From Adineta ricciae (lineage: Eukaryota > Rotifera > Eurotatoria > Adinetida > Adinetidae), in NCBI GenBank assembly GCA_905250025.1, contig CAJNOJ010000118.1, positions 160,941-224,940 on the forward strand: 64,000 bases of DNA. Direction: 5' to 3'. Positions 21,725-32,045 of this stretch are shown piece after piece. Both the position numbers and the translations under genes were made by a program. The notes under the pieces were generated by a model that was not told where the DNA came from, ran no database searches, and saw only the letters and a program-made list of their open reading frames with translations. Within the stretch, counting starts at the first letter, position 1; each line of letters begins with the position of its first letter.

Positions 21725-22064
21725 TTTAACTGGGAGAAAAGTACGTTATACTAGATACAGAAAAGAAGAAAAATATATATGTGTTGAGAGAAGGATAAAC
21801 GCTGCGAACGAAAAAAAAGTACATAATATAATACGAGAGTTAATAAGCAACATAGTACTATGACCAGAACAATCGACCTCATGTGGAAAGTATACGAAGT
21901 AGTATATCGATATACACACAGAAGGAAAACGTTCTGTCGTTTTGACATGTGTATGTTACAAACAATCGGTTAGAATAAGAAGAAAAGAGAGAATTTGTAT
22001 GGTCGAGCTAGAAACGTTAATGGAAACTGTTCTATGAATAGACGAGTTATACATGGAAAATTAG
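21725..22064. other. Intergenic spacer between two minus-strand genes
   Basis: About 340 bp of AT-rich sequence that should hold the receptor promoter and the channel 3' end. No gene seen. Confidence 0.5.
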
Positions 22065-23471
22065 CTATAACCAACTATGTTGTTGTCGTTCGGGAATAGT
22101 CTTTGTTAGAATGTTAATCACTGTGTTCAGTTTACTTTCCAATCGAATCAATTTTTCCTCGATGAGACCAATTTGTTGTTTGATTTTGTTGAGCGACTTC
22201 TCATTGTTTTTCTGTTCTTCAGTGACATCAGCAAGTGTTGTCATCAATGATTCATTGCTATTGACTGCGTTTCTTTGTTCTTGCTTAATTTGTCGCGCCT
22301 GCCGCATAGCTGTATGTAATCTATAGAGAGAATTAAAAAGTGCACGATAGTGATGACCATGACGTTTGAGGAACCAAGCTCGAACGGAATATTGAATGAT
22401 TTCCATTGTTTTCTTTCGATATTCTCGCGCTCGATTAATCCGAGTGACGAAATCGAGTACGACTTGTTCCGATCGGTCCAAAGATATCTTGCTCGTGAAT
22501 ACAGCGATGAGAACAGCTGACGCGAATACACCGAAGAAAGCAATGACAATAGATACACCTTGTCCGCAATAAGTTTGAGGAACTAAATCACCGTATCCTG
22601 AAAGACAAATATCGAAATATATTTTCGTAATTCCATTCAAGAGAACTGACCAACGGTAGTAAATGTGACAATGGTAAACCACATCGCATTGCTGAACGTT
22701 GCTAGAGACGATGGTGTGTCTATCGATGGCGATTTTAACGGCAGCCACATACCTTTTTCGCAGGTACGTAATGACCAAGTCGAAATAAATAACATCAATA
22801 TCATGACAGCCGACCAAATACCAGCTGGATAGATTTGCAGGAATGCTCGTAGAATAAATGAGATTGTCACTGGAACTCGATTGAGATAACCAATAGTACG
22901 AGATGAAGCAGCATTGACCAGTCGGGAATGTAATGTTACACTGCGCGCAATTAAATAGAGGCGTGCAAACACTATTAATGAAGAGAAGTAGTTTCAATTG
23001 GACAAAAAGATTAAGAGATTACTTACTGGGAAATGTGAGAAAGATTTTGAGCCAAGCTGATTCTGTCGACAAGGTTTTGTCATCGAAAGCAAACGGATGA
23101 ATGGAGCAGACAAGAACTTCACATAAGACAAGAAGAAGAGCACGGAAATCAATGGTAACACGCCAATCTGCGATATGATTGTTAATTGTATACAGTTGAA
23201 TATTAAGTGCATGGTAGTACAAAATCAGTCCGACCAATAATAACGTGGAAATACTGATCGAAGGGCGAAGAAAGATCAAAAGATTCGACTCGATATCATT
23301 CAGTCGTAGTTCGGTATCGATAATCATCGATAGAAGACCGAAGAGAGCAATAATGCACATTATGTCGTTGACCTGACAACATCGAAAATGAAGCTTTTTC
23401 CGTTCGATCAGTTGATACTTGATTTTAGATACTGTTTCTATTGGAACGGTTGTTTCATCGCCAAAGAACAT
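22065..23471 (-). CDS. SK-type calcium-activated potassium channel
   Basis: Exons 23471-23027, 22971-22651 and 22597-22065 join in frame to 432 residues. Landmarks follow the small-conductance channel family (KCNN). S1-S2 includes TELRLNDIES. The S3 region reads ILYYHALNIQLYTINNHIADWRVTIDFRA followed by EVLVCSIHP. S4-like ARLYLIARSVTLHSRLV is followed by S5. The pore and selectivity filter TFTTVGYGD is completed exactly at intron 2. S6 comes next. The C-terminal helix bundle (YRKKTMEIIQYSVRAWFLKRHG...RQIKQEQR) matches the calmodulin-binding region, then a coiled coil (IGLIEEKLIRLESKLN). SK channels open on Ca2+/calmodulin and set after-hyperpolarisation. The upstream in-frame extension to 23543 lacks an ATG, so Met at 23471 is preferred. 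A further upstream exon is possible. Confidence 0.85.
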
Positions 23472-23566
23472 TGTTGAAATGAGCCGTTCGTACGACACGA
23501 ACAAAAAGAAATAGAACTTCTCCACTTGACAATCCGAGTACAAGTGTTATAAGTTTCTCGGCTTTG

Positions 23567-23619
23567 TGACATGCAACGGAGAGAGTAATAGCATCGTTCT
23601 ACTTGACATGCAACGGAGA
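23567..23619. repeat. Short direct repeat, 16 bp twice
   Basis: TGACATGCAACGGAGA occurs at 23567-23582 and again at 23604-23619, 37 bp apart start to start. It lies about 100 bp upstream of the channel start. It could be a duplicated upstream regulatory site. Confidence 0.7.
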
Positions 23620-23939
23620 AGCGATTAGGTTTTATTCGCACTTCATTAATTATAACAAATCTTGGCAAGAGAACTTTTTCAAAAGACTTCGACAGTCAAT
23701 TGAAATATGAGAGTTCTGCCGTTGGAGATAGTCGAATGTCTTACAAGAAAAGGAATGAAAACATTTTCTTTATTTTCATAATTATGTACTTCTCTCAGTG
23801 CGACATCTAAAGAGTATTCAACTGTGAAAATAAATGATTGGAAAAAACGCGTAACAATCAATTCGAAGTTTGTATTTGTTTTTACGATGTATGAAAGAAA
23901 ATCAATTAAAATTTTAAAGACATTGCTGAAGTTCGACTG

Positions 23940-25757
23940 TTAATTTGTGGGCTGTTGAATAGGAAACTTTTGCACTCGATGATGACCGTGTTCGGCAATA
24001 TAAAGATTACCGTGCGGATCGAATGCTAATCCATAGGGAAAACTAATTGAATACGGTCGGCTCGTACTGTCGACAATGATAGTACCCTGCATGGCTCCTT
24101 TTGGCCATTTCATTATTCGATGATTTCCTGCATCGCTCACGTAGACAGTGCCCAACTGATCGACGACGATTCCTTCAGGATAGCGTAGTTGCGCGAGATC
24201 ATTCCCTGCTGATCCATTACCGGCTACAACGGTACCTTGCCTTGCACCTTTTTCCCATTTCATTACACGATGATTGGCGGTATCAGATACGTAGAGTGAA
24301 TGATTCCGATCAATGAACACGCAAGTGGGAGTGTTAAGTTGACTGGTGTTGTTTCCTTGTTCATGACCGCCTGCTACTATGTTTCCTTGAATATCACCAA
24401 TTCGATATCGTCGCACTTCATGTGCTAGACCATTGCTGATATATAAAGTTCCCTCATCGTCCATTGTTCCCCCACGGCCATCGATATTGGTGGCAAGTAA
24501 CTGTTCACTAGTTCCCTTTTGACGAAACCATCGAACGGCTCTTGCCAAATACCCATCAAAAGTGATGACACTGCTTGTTTCTTCGTCGAAAATGACGTCG
24601 TACGGATACTGCAGCTGATGAGTTTTATTTCCACCAACTACGATTTCACCACGATCCGCACCCTTGGTCCACACAGCAATACGATGATTGTTACGATCAG
24701 CGACATAGATCGTCTCATCACTGTCGACATATACACCGACGGGAGAATCGAGCTGTTTGACGTCACTGCCGGCACCATGTCCTCCAGCAACAATCAATCC
24801 GCTTTGACTCCATGTAGCATTTGGATGAATGTCAACCCAGCTTGAACGTAACGACGGTACTGAAATGAGTTCATGTCAACAGTAGTATCATGTAAATTAC
24901 GGTAATTACCTTCGTTCTTTATACTTTTCACTCGATATCTCAGCAACTGAAGTGTGTCAGCAGACCGTTTCTCTAGAATTTCCAACTGTTCCAACTTACT
25001 ATCGTACTGACTGATACTACTGCGATTCGTAACGGAATAGAATAATAACACTGCGTAGCATAGAAATGAGATGGGAATAATCCAGAACATTCTCTTCCCA
25101 CTTCTTTCTTTTAAGTTCGGCTCCGATTTCACCTTCGCTCTTGTTTGAAATTCGGACATTTCCGTCTTGTACACAATCATTGATATTTCTTCGATATTTG
25201 TAAGATTATGATGATGTATACTATCCACATCAACAGTAGTATAATCGCATTCGGAGTCCACCGCACCTAAATAAGATTATCAATAAATACTGATCTTAGT
25301 TTTCGAACGTTTCGAAGAACTTACACTCAGACTTCTTGTTGCCAACATCTGGAATGGCCTCATATAGCAAATCTGGAAGCGTCATTAATAAATCGTTCTC
25401 GGATTGATTTACACAACCATTGAGTCGCATCTTTTTTGCGTGTTCTCAGTTGACAAAAAGTACAGTAACACATTAGTTTAAAAAAGTTCAACAACTCAAG
25501 TTACCTTTCAATAGATTCACTGCATCATAACATTTTATTTCTTCGAATGCTTGGATTAAAAACGACACATTGCTTCCACTAATTTTGTTCTGTTCGAAAA
25601 GTGTATCCATTAGACGAAGATTACCACTAAGCGAAAAATCGTCTCGAACTCGTCTTGGTACGGTCGAACCAAGATAGAAGTGGAAACATTCTCGATCTCT
25701 ATCGCTAAGGCGATCTTGCAGTTTCAATATAAGGCTACGCACTGCCGAATCATCCAT
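23940..25757 (-). CDS. Death-effector domain / transmembrane / NHL beta-propeller protein
   Basis: Four exons (25757-25505, 25444-25325, 25266-24910, 24859-23940) join in phase 1 throughout to 549 residues. Residues 1-84 resemble a death-effector domain (LQDRLSDRDRECFHFYLGSTVPRRVRDD, LMDTLFEQNKISGSN, AFEEIKCYDAVNLL). Then come an acidic linker, a single membrane helix at about 184-205 (MFWIIPISFLCYAVLLFY), a short coiled coil (YDSKLEQLEILEKRSADTLQLL) and, from about 265, NHL repeats. These are seen as repeated VDSDETIYVADRNNHRIAVW, VFIDRNHSLYVSDTANHRVMKW, VVDQLGTVYVSDAGNHRIMKW and FDPHGNLYIAEHGHHRVQKF. The propeller would be on the other side of the membrane from the DED. The GTG and TTG starts of longer frames were rejected in favour of ATG 25757. 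An apoptotic or immune signalling role is inferred. Confidence 0.78.
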
Positions 25758-25988
25758 CGATCGTAATGTTTTTAACAATAAAAACAAAGATTCCTCTCGA
25801 ACAGTTTAAATAACGTTTTCTTTGTACCTTATCTTCGATAGATAACTAAGGTCATTATTATCTCTCATTCTGATCAGAAGAATGTGCAGATATCATTTTA
25901 CTAATTTGACTTTCACATTAGTCATTCCTTTTTATTTGTTTTGTTACGGAAAAAATTCGCGGATAAATCTCCGTTTAGTATGAAACTA

Positions 25989-28900
25989 TCAGTCAAAGAA
26001 TTCTTCGGGTAATGTCAGCAATTGTTTCAAATCTTGTTCGCATTTCTTGGTAATTTGAAATTGCGTGGCATGAAATTCGATCGTTTCACGTATTGGAACT
26101 TTCCCATTGACCTTTTCCGTGCCGATGTATGTGACTTGATAAAATGCCGATTGCACGTTGCTCAACGTATCGAATCGAAAAAGAGAAGATTTCTGTTGCT
26201 CCAAAGGACCAAATTCATAACGAACCATTCGTTTGAACAAGATAATTTGCACTGAAGGACGCAGCAAATCCATTGCAATCGTAAGGCGTGGACTAGTTCC
26301 ACTAAGAAGATCCGTTTCTTTCGAGTTTTTAAATATTGAATTTACATATTGAGGGAATAGTTCATGTTTAGAATCGATTTCCATCTCTGTTTCATAGATC
26401 TTATACAATCCATCATGACGTTCTTCGCCACCTCGGACAACACGAGCCCATTCTGTTGAAACGAACATAAATTTTATTAATTTCTTCTTGTCATCAAAGA
26501 TCAACGAAGTTTTATTTGGTGCGATGTCATAACAAGAGCAAACAAGCACGTACTTTGCTACTGACTTTTTCGTTGGCTCCTACAAAGGAAATAGCAGCTG
26601 GTTCGATACAATGATCGATGTACACGACTTACTCGTTCTTTCGTAATCGTTTTCACGTCATTTTCTTCGAAAACATATTCAACATGATTGTCGACGATGA
26701 GTTGGTTCAGTTCTTTGATATTTTTTGCTTTTATATCAGTCATTGTTGGAGAAGGCTTGAGAAAAAGTTGGCCCGATGAAATAGTAAGCATTAGTTGAGC
26801 ATTTTCAGGCAGTGAAGACTTTTTACCGAATTCAGATAGCGATGAAACTAATTTGTCGGTAGCATTATTTTCAGAAGAACTGTTTCCATCGAGATCAACA
26901 GTGAAGTAGCCATTGGACGATATATTCCATTTGACGCGACCGGCTGTTGTTTTCATACGATTGAAGATAATATTCCAATTAGCGTTGTTGTCAGAGAAGG
27001 ATGACATTGTCGATGAAGCTAATGAAGTAGCAGCTGGTGCAGCAGTGTTAATCAATTTTATTTGAGGGTTTGGCTCTTTTGCTGTTGCATTCGAGTTCTT
27101 TTCTTCTGTCACTTTTGATCTTGAGTCAACCGATGCAGATCTCGAAGCCGGTCTTCGGTGCTTACTGCCGCTGCGTTTTTCTGGTTTAGGTTTAGTAGAA
27201 GGTTCATGATCCAAAGACATCGCTGAGGTTTGCGAATCCGCTGATGGTCGTCGCTCGTCCATTGGCACGTTTTTCGGTCTTGATTTTCTAGATAGTTTGC
27301 CAACTAGATTTGGCAATGCTTCTATAGATTGAGAATTGGCCGATGGCTTTGCCGTGATTCTTGGTTTACGTGACGCATCTCTGGCAGTGTCGGAGTCTGA
27401 AGTAAGTTCCGTAGTTGTGCATGGCTTTTCTACAGTAGATTTTGCTTGAATACCTTGCGAAGTAAGCCATTGTTCGAATTCTGTGTCTTGCGAATTGGTG
27501 TTTGTTTTCTGCTGTTTCGAAGGTGCTCTGCGTGCGGTCGATGACGATCGTGGCGCGTGTGATGGACGGTGTCTTGAAAAGAAATGCTGTTTCGCTCTTT
27601 CGTATAGCTTATTGGGCGTACTATCTGATGGACGCACTTTTTTATCGAATTTTTTCATAAATAATGGATATTCGTTCGGAAGTGCAGCTTCTATTTCGTA
27701 AACTCGATCTAGATTAATCTGTTCGCCGGTTTTCGGTGCATCAACAGCGCGCGCAAATAGTTCAGCCAAATATTTACAGTCATCGGATCTTGTATGCTTT
27801 TCATGATAGTCAGCACACGCTAGATGCACATCACAGATAATTCCTTGAGATGCCGCGCCAAACGAGTCAACAATATGATCAACGACTATTTGTCGGGTGA
27901 TATTTGGTACAATCGCTTTCGTTGCTGCTTCATACGACAATGGCTCATCCATATTTCTAATTTTGAATAATTTACCCCAATAAACCTGCAATAGACAATT
28001 CATCGATGAAACTAATCGACTTCGAAGGTCAGAGTCTCACCCAGTATTGATCACCGTCCAAATCTGATCCTGACATTTCACTTGGATGTGGTCGCGAACC
28101 TACTTGCGGAAAAACAATACAATCGCGTATGCATTTTCTCAATTCAGGAAGATCAACAGCGGTCAGTCGTCGAAAATCACCCGGATATAAACAAGGCATT
28201 TTAGCAACTAAAACATCGCCTAGAAAAACAAGAAAAGCAATTAGATTTTCGTCGTACAATCGACTTACCCGTTACAACCACGTAAGTACTCTCATCAGAA
28301 GAATCAAAATCTTTGTACTGAATAAAAACCTGCCCATACTTTAGCGTTTTCGTTTCATCAACAACCCCGAACATATATCGTGCTTCATTCAATGGCAAAG
28401 GTATATTGTTCTTCAACAAATCATCGGTTGTATTGGAATACCGGACTTTTCTCAATTCTTCGTGTTCATTTAATTGGCCAGAATTGGTTAACGCTTGATT
28501 TTGATACGATTCGAACTTATCATATCGATTACCCAAATCCGACAGTAACATAATCACTTGATTATTCAATTTCAACGGTACTAAATGAGACCGAAAACAG
28601 ATATACGAAACAGAAACAATGGAAGCAAACATACATGGTTTGCTATATTCACATATTTCCAAATTCCAATCGGGTGAATCAAATTTTTCCATAGATGGAC
28701 GTACTTTAATAAAATACTGATCGAATCTGGACCCCGGCTCGATGGCTAACATGCCTTTGCAACCAGCAATTCGAACTTGATAAGCTGACGGAACATCCTC
28801 TCTTCTTCGCAATTGAATATTTAATTTTACTGCAATTAATCCGGCAACACCCCAAGACATTGTGCCAATACCATCAGTGAAACAGTATTTGTTGTCGTTG

Positions 28901-30649
28901 GTTTTCACGTCTGGAATTCTTGTTGCGACCAACTTTTGATCTGGAGAGAATCTTCTTTCGTCAACGAATTTAAACTCAATCTAAACGGAATGTAATCAAG
29001 ATTTTCACATGAATCGTTACTACACGATTTACTCCTGTTCGCCGTGAACTGGAAAAGTAAAGCCCAATTCGTGCAATGTAATTTGCGACGTTTTTGATTG
29101 CCGAAAAATCTCCTAATTCTCGCCATCCCTCTTCGATCGTTTTCGTTTCATTGGCAAGAAACCAAAAGGACATTTCCTTCAGTTGGCTTGTCGATGTACC
29201 AAACAGACGATAGCTCTTGTCAACAACTTGGATACCGTTCAACATCTTGTCTTTCAATCGACTTTTCATGGCTCGACCGAAGCTTCTTAATTTGCTACCA
29301 TCTTCGTCACGAATGTGGACTAATACAAACATATCGGGACCGCCTAGTGATGTCATACGTATTGCGCGATTACCCATGGTCGCTTCCATTCGCTCGTAGA
29401 GAATTCGCAATGGTGTGATGAGTATGCAACCAACAGAATAAGGTAATAATTCCACTGGAGAATTCTTTTTTTCTGGACACTTTCCTTTCCAATAAGCAGT
29501 AAAATCGTCAAAAACTCTTCCTATATGATAACAATGATTTTCGTTGAGTTTATCTTTCAGATAGTAACACAAGTTGTTGAATAATTCATGATTGAATTGG
29601 GAAAATTGGTGATGGAGTTTTTGAGAATATTTGTCACTAAACACGTAACCCATAGAGAAAAGCATGTTCAACGCGTAATGATGTTTATATGGCGCAGATG
29701 ATGGTAAGTGGAGCGGGTTACCCGATTTATTAAACTTCTTACATTCGAGCGTCACGAAATTGATGGTAAATTTGTCATGATATTCATCGGTTTCTGCGGT
29801 TAATTCCTCAAGAAATGCGTACGTATGCGCAGGATCATTGAACGATAACAAAATATCCGAACTTTTTCCTAGAATTTTTGTGAAACCATCACTATCGGAC
29901 GCGCACACTCTAAAACGTATGAAATTGTCAAGCTATTTGTGATGAAAATGATTCCTTATCTACCTTTCAGTGATATCTTTTCCGTTACTCGTAAATTGCC
30001 TTTTCATTGTCACTGCATGTTTTAACATCAAAACAACGCAAGGACGGCCTTTGAGATTGACAAGTATAGACTTATGTATCCCTCTCACTGGAATGAACAT
30101 TTGCCTGGATTTATCCTTCGACATGATCCGTATGGTTTCCGGTTCATGTTGCCATTTCAAAATGCGAATTTCTTGTATAGAAGGATGATCTTCGCTGTGA
30201 ATAGTGAATGTACTCCATGAATACATCGAACCAAAATGGCAATAGACGGAATAATCGTTGGTTTTCACTTGATTATCGTTATTCATTGAATGACGATTGT
30301 GAATATAATGAAATGGATCAGTTTGCATGGAAAACCAGATGTGTCGATGCGAGTCCGTTGTTATCGTGACTAATTCATCACGAATTTTATTTGCTTCTTC
30401 CCGTTTACATGTAAAATCATACGGCAATGGAGATTGAGAAGCCATTTCTCGTGGTTTGAAGTGAGTTATACCCAGAATCTTCTGAATATTACCTCCGACA
30501 AGATGTGCAGTGTCACTAGTGAAAACATTTTGAAATGAACAATGAACGGTGGAATCCCAATCGTCATAATGGTTCACACTAAAAGAAATCGAACGCGTGT
30601 TTTTATTCAATTGTATAGAATTTTACCATTTTTCATGCTTTGGTGGCAT
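25989..30649 (-). CDS. Eukaryotic-type RNA-dependent RNA polymerase (RNA-silencing RdRP)
   Basis: Seven exons (30649-30627, 30578-29964, 29909-29033, 28980-28269, 28219-28041, 27985-26633, 26579-25989) join in frame to 1449 residues. The catalytic DbDGD motif is present as SGSDLDGDQYW (Asp795-Asp799; bases 28050-28064). Other family segments are ARIGLYFSSSR, TDGIGTMSWG (around 541), QVRIAGCKGMLAIEPGS, LVAKMPCLYPGDFRRLTAVD and VFPQVGSRPHPSEM. These enzymes copy RNA to make or amplify small RNAs; bdelloids are known to have many copies. Residues about 945-1130 form a long Ser/Lys/Arg-rich disordered insertion before a conserved C-terminal domain. Exon 1 is only 23 nt (MPPKHEK). The gene appears intact, with no frameshift. 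Confidence 0.9.
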
Positions 30650-31242
30650 GTGTTCTTGTGTCGTTGCGTAGAAAAGAAAGCTGGCGTCAAGCTTCACTAT
30701 TGGCGAATGATTGATAAGAAGGAACGGAGAAACGCTATCGTGTTATGAAAACGACGTCATTTTTGCCCTGTTGCACAATGCACATGCATTGGGGTAATAA
30801 AAATTTCTTTTCAGAGCGTAGTGAAACTGGGTTTTTTCCTTCTAATATTCTTTTTCTTTTTGCATTCGATGATTTCAAGTGTATGATGCAAAACTAGAGA
30901 TGTTGAATCATGGATATTTTTTTCAAAAAAGAGTCGTACTGTAGAAACAAGGTACATATACAATGAAAACTTTCGTTTGTAATCAACTCAAGGCAGTGTG
31001 ACTACAATTCAAGTATCTTAAAATACATAGCAATAGTATCGAAGAAGGAGAAAAGAAGCAACATTAAATTTATGGTGAGACTCTAGGTTTAAAGTCATCT
31101 TCTGGTCTCATACCCTCACCACGCAAAAGAAACAGAAGTCAAGTGATATTATTTATTTTCGAAGTGATGAAAAGAATAACAATACAGTATAAGAGGATCG
31201 TGGGTACCAATGATGCAGATCTTTGTTTTGAAATATGAATGT
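30650..31242. other. Intergenic spacer
   Basis: Promoter side of the RdRP (-) and 3' side of the small propeptide gene (-). A plus-strand open frame near 30542-30748 overlaps the RdRP first exon antisense and is taken as a shadow. Confidence 0.5.
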
Positions 31243-31443
31243 TCAGACCCAAATAGGTCCTGAGGGTGGTGGTGGTGGAGGAGGATAGTACAAACATCGA
31301 TAGAATTCACGTTTTTCAACATTTTGCTTCTCATTTTCAGCATTGCGAACCATTCGTTTCACCATTTCACGACGACTTTCCTGTCCAACAGCACCGCCAA
31401 ATGCCAAGATAGAAACTAAGAGTATCAATATCAAATATTTCAT
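31243..31443 (-). CDS. Small secreted propeptide with polyproline C-terminus
   Basis: A 66-residue protein starts at the ATG at 31443 (MKYLILILLVSILAF), a clear signal peptide with cleavage likely after GAVGQ. The mature part is charged and contains several dibasic or basic sites (SRRE, VKRM, EKRE). After the last KR comes a C-terminal stretch EFYRCLYYPPPPPPPSGPIWV. The layout resembles a neuropeptide or peptide-hormone precursor with one carboxy-terminal product, but no amidation glycine is seen. A TATA-like sequence lies about 50 bp upstream (minus-strand sense, 31496-31506). Alternative: a short extracellular structural protein. Confidence 0.6.
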   Translation of the reverse strand: MKYLILILLVSILAFGGAVGQESRREMVKRMVRNAENEKQNVEKREFYRCLYYPPPPPPPSGPIWV

Positions 31444-31495
31444 CGTTGTATAAAAGATCAAACTTGTATAGATTGAGTACGAAATGATTCGTGAT

Positions 31496-31506
31496 ATTTA
31501 TATATA
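31496..31506 (-). promoter_or_regulatory. TATA-like box for the small propeptide gene
   Basis: Minus-strand TATATATAAAT about 50 bp upstream of the ATG at 31443. Sequence match only. Confidence 0.35.
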
Positions 31507-31652
31507 CAGTGGATATTTTGAATTCAATCGTGCAGAAAATCACTCTCAAAGTGTGTTGATTAGCTTGCACTTGAATATACTAAATTTATTCAGGAATTAC
31601 GTACTTTATGATTACTTCCTTTAATATTGGTTGAAATCATTTTTGAGAAACT

Positions 31653-31906
31653 ATGAAGATATTAATTAACTTCCTTTTGATATACGAAATTTTATCGAAA
31701 TCCTATGATGAAGTTAGACTCCCCTTCGATCATGTTCAATATATTGTGGACAATTTACAAGTTAAGTATCAAATGAACTATGACGATGCAAAAAATAGTA
31801 TCTCACAATTACAACATTTCTTCACTGGAATAAAATACCAAATTATCGATAACATCATTCACCACCCACAAGGTACAATTCGAAATGCATGGGAAATATA
31901 TATCAT
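31653..31906 (+). CDS. Small secreted helical protein family, copy 1 (3' end uncertain)
   Basis: The frame begins with a hydrophobic leader (MKILINFLLIYEILS) followed by HVQYIVDNLQVKYQMNYDDA, then a stretch containing QLQHFFTGIKYQIID. This segment recurs at about 56330-56480. An ambiguous base (n) sits at 31907. The frame continues to a stop at 32036, but the part after the n (Arg/Glu-rich, RERDRSTN) looks unrelated. The true 3' end may therefore be misassembled or altered. Function unknown. Confidence 0.45.
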
Positions 31907-32045
31907 NAATGAAAGAGAACGCGATCGATCGACAAATACAGTGACAAGGAGAGAGGCAATCGATGGTGACCATGTTATACAAACACTTGCAAATGGCGAC
32001 GCTCTTTCCTTCTTTCTCGTTCATTTAAAATTTTGAAAAGAAAAT

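Noticed and set aside
23472..23543. N-terminal extension of the potassium channel
   Set aside because: The extension begins at TTG and has no ATG; Met at 23471 fits the family better.
31907..32036. Continuation of the small secreted-protein frame past the ambiguous base
   Set aside because: The Arg/Glu-rich sequence after the n shares nothing with the family and may be an assembly artefact.
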